From positions 173,685,001 to 173,749,000 of the forward strand of contig NC_135787.1 in the NCBI RefSeq assembly GCF_051106095.1: a stretch of DNA of 64,000 nucleotides, in the 5' to 3' direction. The position numbers were made by a program, and so were the translations under genes. Shown here piece by piece: positions 56,759-64,000 of the stretch. This DNA comes from Pogona vitticeps. Its lineage: Eukaryota > Chordata > Lepidosauria > Squamata > Agamidae. Numbering within the stretch: the first letter of the stretch is position 1; each line of letters begins with the position of its first letter. A model generated the notes under the pieces. The model was not told the origin of the DNA, ran no database searches, and worked only from the letters and a program-made list of their open reading frames with translations.

Positions 56759-56926
56759 ACCCCAAAAGGCGCTTGTGCGGAATCTGTGAAAATAGCCATT
56801 GACGTAGGTTACCGCCATATTGACGGGGCTTTTGTGTATCACAACGAACATGAAGTGGGACAGGCCATCCGGGAGAAAATTGCAGAAGGCAAGGTCAAGC
56901 GTGAAGACATATTCTACTGTGGCAAA
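56759..56926 (+). CDS. AKR1D1: AKR1D1 coding exon 2 (steroid 5-beta-reductase)
   Basis: Exon 2 encodes 56 residues: [56 protein letters not shown]. It is preceded by a pyrimidine tract and TGCAG and followed by GTGAGA. The length of 168 bp equals that of the AKR1 family exon 2. It carries two of the four catalytic residues, Asp (RHIDGA, residue 54 of this protein) and Tyr (FVY, residue 59), equivalent to Asp53 and Tyr58 of human AKR1D1. The lysine and the AKR1D1-specific glutamate lie in later exons outside the window. The CGK ending and [19 protein letters not shown] favour AKR1D1 over AKR1C-type enzymes. Reading past the donor adds an unrelated tail, so the end at 56926 is a splice site. 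Paralogue identity rests on these 88 residues only. Confidence 0.92.
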
Positions 56927-57061
56927 GTGAGACACCCTAATGAATTATATTTGTGGGAGTATAAGACTGTCGTCCTTCACAAGGCCAGTCTTACATGGGG
57001 TAGAAGGAGGCAGCTGCTGCCTCAGGTGGCAAATTCTAGAGGCCATGAAAAATAGTAAATT

Positions 57062-57332
57062 GTTCATTAGCTACTAAAGAGTCTCTTGGCGTAGTGATTA
57101 AACTGCTGTACTGCGGCCAAAACTGTGCTCATGACCTGAGGTTCAAATCCCAGGTAGCCGGCTCAAGGTTGACTAAGCCTTCTATCCTTCTGAGGTCGGT
57201 AAAATGAGTACCTAGCTTGCTGGGGGGGGGGGGGGAATGTGTAGCCTGCATAATTAACTTGTAAACCACCCAGAGAGTGCTTGAAGCGCTATGGGGCGGT
57301 ATATAAGCAGCACGCTTTGCTTTTGCTTTTTA
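57062..57332 (+). repeat. tRNA-derived SINE, family A, full length
   Basis: Head agagtctcttggcgtagtga, ggttcaaatcccaggtagcc, gaggtcggtaaaatgagtac, poly-G, gtagcctgcataattaactt, cagagagtgcttgaagcgct and a tail of tttgctttt units. It lies about 135 bp after the exon 2 donor. Confidence 0.87.
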
Positions 57333-57725
57333 TTGTTAATGGTATATTCACTACCAAGGGTGGCCAGAATGTATCAGGGAGGAGAACATTTTATGCCTCA
57401 AGGTCTCTTGGTTGGTGTTAGATAATGGGAACACTTTGATGTGAGGGAAGTGGGGGGTATCCTGTTCTGTTCTGTCTCAGGCAATAAAATGTATTGGGCT
57501 CACTGGGACTTAGTTGGAGGTCCAAGAATTATTTGCAGACAGTAGGGAAAGTAACTGCTCCAAGGCTGCCCTTTACATGGCACAGAGCTCACTGTAAATA
57601 TTCTGCAGAATCTTGTCATAAGCATTTCTTTGTTGAAGCCAAACTCTCTTGGGCAGTTCTGCAGGTTCCCAAGGAAATTGGGAAAAATAAGCGACACACT
57701 TGGATTATTGTTTTTGTTGTTGTTA

Positions 57726-59025
<1,300 letters not shown>

Positions 59026-59029
59026 GTTG

Positions 59030-59250
59030 TTGTTGCATGGGGTCAAGTCAATTCTGATATATAGTGACCCTTTTTGGGGGGTTTCTAAGTAGAGTACAAA
59101 GAAGTGGTTTACCATTCCCTTCTTCTGGGGGCAACCTGGGACGGTGCCCAGGGACACCCAGGCTCGACTTGTTGGAGGCAAAGTGGAAAATCAAACTGCC
59201 AGCCTGTGGCTCCACAGCCAGATTCCTTACCCACTGAGCTATCCAGCAAA
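59030..59250 (-). repeat. tRNA-derived SINE, family B, full length
   Basis: In reverse: the (gtt)n tail, ggtcaagtcaattctgatat, ggtttaccattcccttcttc, aatcaaactgccagcctgtg and tacccactgagctatccagc. Confidence 0.82.
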
Positions 59251-59559
59251 ATTTACCTCGTAGTAGCATCTGTGCATATTTTATTCACAATTTCTCCTGA
59301 TCCATGGTCTCAGGTTGTAGCCTGAAAAGTCAGGAATGGCATCCTGCAGTCCTACCACTGGGTCTTTTCAGATCAGATTGGAACTGCTAGCACTTCAGTC
59401 CCATAGGCCAGAGATTTCCCTTTAATTTGAGTTTTATACTTTAAAAGGGGTTGTAGAAAACATGGTGTCTGGAAATTTTAATCTGAAACATAACTTTTCC
59501 AGACTCTGGTATGAATGTATCACCTGATATCTGCCTCCTTGGCTTTCAAGATCTTCTAG
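59251..59559. other. no gene recognised
   Basis: Intron 2 sequence without a family signal. Confidence 0.4.
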
Positions 59560-59985
59560 GGAGACTCTTCTCTCAGCCCCATCATCCTCACAGACTCATT
59601 TTGTGAGGGTGCAAGAGAGGGCCGTCTCAGTGGCTGCTCCCAGGCATTGGAATGCATTGCCCCTCAAGAAGCTAGGATGACCCCTCTTGTCGTTCTGTCA
59701 TCAGGCAAAGACCTATGTTTTCTGGGAGGCTTTTATGCAATAGTGGGTTTTTTTAAAAACCAAATTTTATGAATGTTTTTAAAAAATTAAAACGGTTTTC
59801 AGTTATTTTATATTGCTACAGATGTGCATTTAATTGTGTTTTCTAATGTTAAATCTTTAAGTGTGTTTTAGTGTATTTCCTATAATGTTTTTAATAGCAA
59901 TTATTGTATGGTTTTAGTTGATTGTAAGTCATCTTGAGTCTCCTTATGAGGAGAAAGGCAGCATATGCAATGCATGAAAGAATTT
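59560..59985 (+). mobile_element. L2-clade LINE 3' end, old
   Basis: The coding trace gagagggccgtctcagtggc reads REGRLSGCS/AVSVAAPRHWNALP across frames, then a long AT-rich 3' region and the end signature gattgtaagtcatcttgagt ... ggcagcatatgcaatgcatg. It is more diverged than the other L2 copies. Confidence 0.7.
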
Positions 59986-59991
59986 ATTTGA

Positions 59992-60212
59992 TCACTCAGC
60001 GAGTTAAGTATCTGGCTGAGGAGTCAAAAGCGGGGACTTCAGATCACCACTGAGCATCTCAGAAGAGCCACCCCATGTGACCGTGGGCACGTTGCACAAT
60101 CCCAAGATGTTCTCAGAACAGTAAACTACTTCTGAGTATTCTCTAGCTGGAAACCCCTGAAAAAGGTCACCATGTGTCAGAACTGAATTGACAGCATATT
60201 ATTATTATCATA
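59992..60212 (+). repeat. tRNA-derived SINE, family B, diverged
   Basis: gatcactcagcgagttaagt head, a degraded B box, gtgaccgtgggcacgttgca, ctacttctgagtattctcta, aggtcaccatgtgtcagaac and tgaattgacagcatatta with an att tail. Confidence 0.7.
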
Positions 60213-60639
60213 CCTATATACATTCATGAACACATGTGATGATAAATTAACTGCCTATCGAGGGGGAGGACAATGTGCTGTTGAGTGTGTGTGTGGAATC
60301 TCCCTAATAATTACAAGGGCTTGTGAAAGAGCAGACTGGGGGGGGTATAAATGTGGTTCAAATTAACCTTGACTCTGTCACTTTAAACTATTGGCTGTAC
60401 AGGGAAAATAAAACCCAGATTCTGTCAAAAGGCTCCATTTTTGAAGCTGTTCATTGATCTGTGCCGGAAATGTCTGTAGTTATTGTAGCCTTCAGGAAAT
60501 GGCTAATTTCTTGTGTCTAAAGTTTGACTTTTAAAAAAGAGAAAGAAAAGAGGAGGCATTTGGCTGTTAGACAGCAATGATTAAGAAATGTTAACTAATC
60601 TTTTCATGGTGGCCTCAAATGCAAATATAATCAATTTAT
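60213..60639. other. no gene recognised
   Basis: Intron 2 sequence up to the start of the L1 remnant. Confidence 0.4.
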
Positions 60640-61985
60640 ACCCAGGATAAGAAGGCACAAGGTTTCTATACAGAATATACAACATTTGACAAAATATTAC
60701 TTACTATAGAAGTAAAACAAATTCAAAAATTGTAAAACAACATCTGCAATGGGATGCACAAGATGAAGACGTTAAAGATACAATGTTAAAATGGTCTAAA
60801 AGCTGTGGCGATAATATGGAATTAGAAAAATAGCAAAAACTTTGGACAAAAAAATTTAAGTTAACATTAGCAACTTCCCACAAAGAAAATTTATATAAAA
60901 TGTTTTATAGATGGCATTTGTCACCATTTAGACTTGCAAAAATGTTCCCAAATATGTCAAACAAGTGTTGGAAATGTAAAAAATCATGAAGGAAGTTATT
61001 ATCATGTATGGTGGACGTGATAGAGCAAAAAATTATTGGGCTAAAATCCGCATGTGGATTAAGCAAATGTCAAAACAGGAAATAGAATTTGAACTAGAAA
61101 TATTTTTGTTAGGACTACTACCAAATACTGTAGATGTGCAAAGCTCTTATTAAATACTGCATGTTTTGACAGCAGCTAGTTTAATATGGGCACAGGTCTG
61201 GAAAGATGAAAATCCACCAAATAAGATAAGATAAGATAAGATAAGAAATTTATTTGTCATTGCACTCACAAGTGGGTGCAACGAAATGAGGTGCTCTTCC
61301 CCAAGGTAAAACTGGACAACACCACTACAAAAAAAAGTTAAAAATATACACAACACTCACCATACAAATATAGATACCCCGTTTCTCCCAGCAATTAAAA
61401 TTCCACCAAAAACTTATGACCTCGCATTTAAACTCAATACTGCACTTGGGTAAAAGCTGTTCTTGAATCTGCTTGTCCTTGCTTTCAATACCCTGAATCT
61501 CCTTCTCGATGGCAATAGTTCAAAGAGCTGATGTCCCGGATGAGAGGAGTCTTTCAGTATATTAGATACCTTCCTCTTACATCTGTTCTGATGATATGAT
61601 CATTAAAAAAATATTAGAAAGTGCAGAAATGGATTAACTAAGAGGCTAAACTAAGGGACAAGAAGAATCATGTTTTTATTTTAAGCTGGATTTTATTTTA
61701 TAATTGGTGGAAAGTGAAAGTCCCGCAGTAAAGGAACAGAAAATGGATAAAAAGTGAGATGTCATGGATAGGATCTCACCAGGAAAAATATTCCAATATA
61801 TAAGATTGCTTTTATGTTGAGCCTTAGACATTTTTTGCATTTAGATTATCTTTGTTTATTGTTCGACGGTTAGAGATTCTTACACTTTATGCTTACTGTT
61901 TAAATGCGCATTGTATTGTATACCTATCTTTTTAAATCCTTTGTTGGAAAATTTAAAAAAATTTAAAAAGAAAGAAAGAAAAATG
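60640..61985 (+). mobile_element. L1 LINE, ORF2 C-terminal remnant
   Basis: Coding pieces on the + strand: KENLYKMFYRWHLSPFRLAK, MFPNMSNKCWKC (start of the L1 Cys motif), then a GSYYHVWW block. ILTAA(S)LIWAQVWKDENPP follows up to 61219, and a short C-terminus resumes after 61593. The YRWHLTPxRL and CWxC blocks are typical of the L1 ORF2 C-terminal region. The 3' end is A-rich (aatttaaaaagaaagaaaga). Another LINE is nested at 61222-61592. It carries several stops. Confidence 0.82.
61222..61592 (-). mobile_element. LINE 3' end of unassigned family, nested in L1
   Basis: Read on the - strand, it encodes LKDSSHPGHQLFELLPSRRR and RVLKARTSRFKNSFYPSA, then a 3' region with cctcatttcgttgcacccac, ttgtgagtgcaatgacaaat and a (ttatc)n tail. 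The LLPSGRR-like and NSF(Y/I)PxA blocks are common at the C-terminus of several vertebrate LINE groups. I cannot name the clade. L1 sequence is found on both sides. Confidence 0.7.
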
Positions 61986-63689
61986 AAATGTTAACTCCAC
62001 ATGAGGAAAAGGTCTTGAACAATGGCGTCCGGGATCATTCATCAGGTTCAAAACATTATGTTGATTCCACTTGCAAAGAATTGCAAGTGACGGTCAGTTC
62101 CTCATGAAAGATGGAGTTACTTGTTTCTTGAAAAGACAAAATTGTCAATATTTGTTCCAGACCATGGAAAAATAGTTTTTTAGGAGTAGCATCCTGCCTC
62201 CAATCCTCTATCAAACAAGCAAAACAACCTAGACAGCTTCAAAATACATTTACTGTTAGGTTGTTTTGTATAATGTACAGAAAGTGTTGAGGGTTCTTCT
62301 GAGCTATTCAGATGACCTCTGTTTGGGTCTGTTGGGCCGCAATGCCACCTAAGACATTTTGCTGCCTGATACCATGTACCACATACCTGGCACTATGTTT
62401 GCAGTATCCAAAGCCAACCAAGTTATTTTGGCACCCAAGTGCTAGAAAATCTTTCCCTGTGTCTAGCAGTACAAATATGATAATTACAAGCAGATTGGCT
62501 AACAGTTGCCTCCTCTTTTATGACATCCAGAATCTGCTGATTGAGGCAACAATGCCCCTCTACCTAAGGATAGGGCTGGCCCCACAGAACGACTATGCAT
62601 GGTTGTAAATCAGTTCCTGGCTGAAAGCACCTGTATCTGTATGTTGGCATGTTGCTCAAAGACAAAGCATTATGTAGTTCTGCATGCACAAATGCTAGAT
62701 GTTATTTTCCCACCCCATCCATCGGTTGCCATTGATTTTGTGCTAGTTGTTTGGCTATTCCTACAGTTTCTTCTTTTTTTCTCAAGAGTTTTTAATTGAC
62801 CAAGTTTCCATTCATTTAATTGTCCACTCTAATTGGGATTAACATCAGATTTCAGCCCACAATTTTAGCCTATTCCTCTGGGCAGTTCAAAAATCTTGTA
62901 TTCAATGGTACTTTACAGCATTAAGTCAGTGGGAGCTGACAGGCAGACTTAGGACAACAATGTTGAATGAATATATGGGGTGATGTCATCCATAGCTCAG
63001 TAGTGGTAGGAGGATGCTTTAGGGCATGGAATATCAACCTCCCACTGGTCAGTTATGAATTACTTCAGCACGTCATTATATCATTCTTTTTAAAGTAACT
63101 TTCTAACCATATTTTTAATCCATAATTCCCACTCTAAAGAAATTTTAAGGGGGTCTCTCACAAATGTTAAGAGGACTGGAGCACCCCTTTGTCCTTTTCA
63201 CAAACCAGGCAGTTTGGGAGTCAAACCAAGAACTGTCAGCAGGTGGAGAGTTAATGATTAGCAGAGTTGTGCAGAATTGTGTTTCTGGACTTCAAGCCGC
63301 AGAATTCCTTAGTCAGCAAGGACTGTTGTTGTGAGGGTAAAGAACTGTTGTGGGGATAAGGTGAGAAGGAGGAGCACCACGTACATGGTTTTAAACTCAT
63401 GAGAGAAAAAGCCCAACATAAAGGAAAAGTAATCGATAAAGAAGATTTTTAAAAATATCTCTGACTACCTGTGTTAAGCATGCAGTTATTCTTGGAAAGT
63501 AGAAATGATAAGGAGGTATCTGAAAATGGAAGGGAAAAATAGCAGGGATATAGCCATGTTGTCACAGAACAAATTCCATAAACCATATTGATGCTTCTAG
63601 TAAGCCATTGTTTGGGTTGGCCTAATAAAGATGTCACTTAAGTACATATTTTGAAGCTTGGAAAAGTCATGTTTTGTCTACACTGGACC
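61986..63689. other. no gene recognised; AKR1D1 exon 3 not found
   Basis: I looked for an exon encoding LWATNH-type residues that should follow exon 2 and saw none. The 98-residue + frame at 62312-62608 has no domain. Confidence 0.5.
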
Positions 63690-63801
63690 ATTATGTGGAT
63701 TTAGGGAGGCAGGCAGTGGAAGACAGGAGGGCCTGGCGTGCTCTGGGGTCACGAAGAGTCGGACACGACTAAACGACTAAACAACAACAACAACAACAAT
63801 C
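63690..63801 (+). mobile_element. BovB/RTE LINE 3' end
   Basis: The frame reads GRQAVEDRRAWRALWGHEES, close to the BovB C-terminus (a DREAWRAxVHGVxKSRT-type block), then cgactaaacgactaaacaac and a (aac)n tail ending at about 63800. Only about 110 bp is present. Confidence 0.85.
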
Positions 63802-64000
63802 CAGTGCCAACAAGAACAACCACAGCAACAATGACAGTATTTCTAAGCTCTGGGGCAATTATACTACTCCAATAGCAGTTTAGCTCTCAGAATGGAATCC
63901 TTTTTTCAAACCATGTTCTATTGAATTTGAGGAGATGTTTGGGGGGCTTGCAGCCTTAATTATACTGCAAGAATAACTCTGTACATACAATTCTGGGAAA
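63802..64000. other. no gene recognised
   Basis: Intron 2 sequence at the window edge. Confidence 0.4.

Noticed and set aside
56927-57055. Extension of the exon 2 frame to the stop near 57055
   Set aside because: The frame leaves aldo-keto reductase sequence exactly at a GTGAGA donor, and the extra residues match nothing in the family.

Overview
The window is vertebrate genomic DNA, most likely from a squamate reptile (a lizard). The evidence is large introns, no prokaryotic gene layout, and a dense mix of L2, CR1, L1, BovB/RTE, R4/Dong-like and Penelope-like retroelements. tRNA-derived SINEs, hAT and TA-flanked MITEs, and very long microsatellites add to this. I cannot name the species.

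The only host gene I can support is the 5' end of an aldo-keto reductase on the + strand, best matched to AKR1D1 (steroid 5-beta-reductase). Coding exon 1 is 15647-15742 (32 codons) inside a CpG-rich promoter-like region. Coding exon 2 is 56759-56926 (56 codons). Both junctions have good GT/AG sites in phase 0, so intron 1 is about 41 kb and fills most of the window. Exon 3 and later exons were not found and should lie beyond position 64000.

Layout: 1-15 kb is upstream intergenic DNA holding SINEs, a 435-bp LINE-derived unit, a TA-flanked MITE, and a Penelope-like element (5183-8195) with a 12-bp target duplication and an L2 copy inside it. 15.1-19 kb is GC-rich (promoter, exon 1, start of intron 1). 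19-56.7 kb is intron 1, rich in nested insertions. The clearest is a Penelope-like element at 32624-34774 whose two inverted arms each carry a different DNA transposon: an 889-bp hAT-like element with a GC-rich core, and a 433-bp MITE. 56.9-64 kb is intron 2, with a MITE, a (TTA)n array and an R4/Dong-like LINE in direct succession, then an L1 holding a second LINE in the opposite orientation.

I found no undescribed multi-gene system. The unusual points are the nested transposons, the fixed-length 435-bp unit, the R4/Dong-TAA association and the GC-rich hAT-like element. Apart from the two exons, nearly every open frame in the window is transposon-derived or a product of simple repeats.
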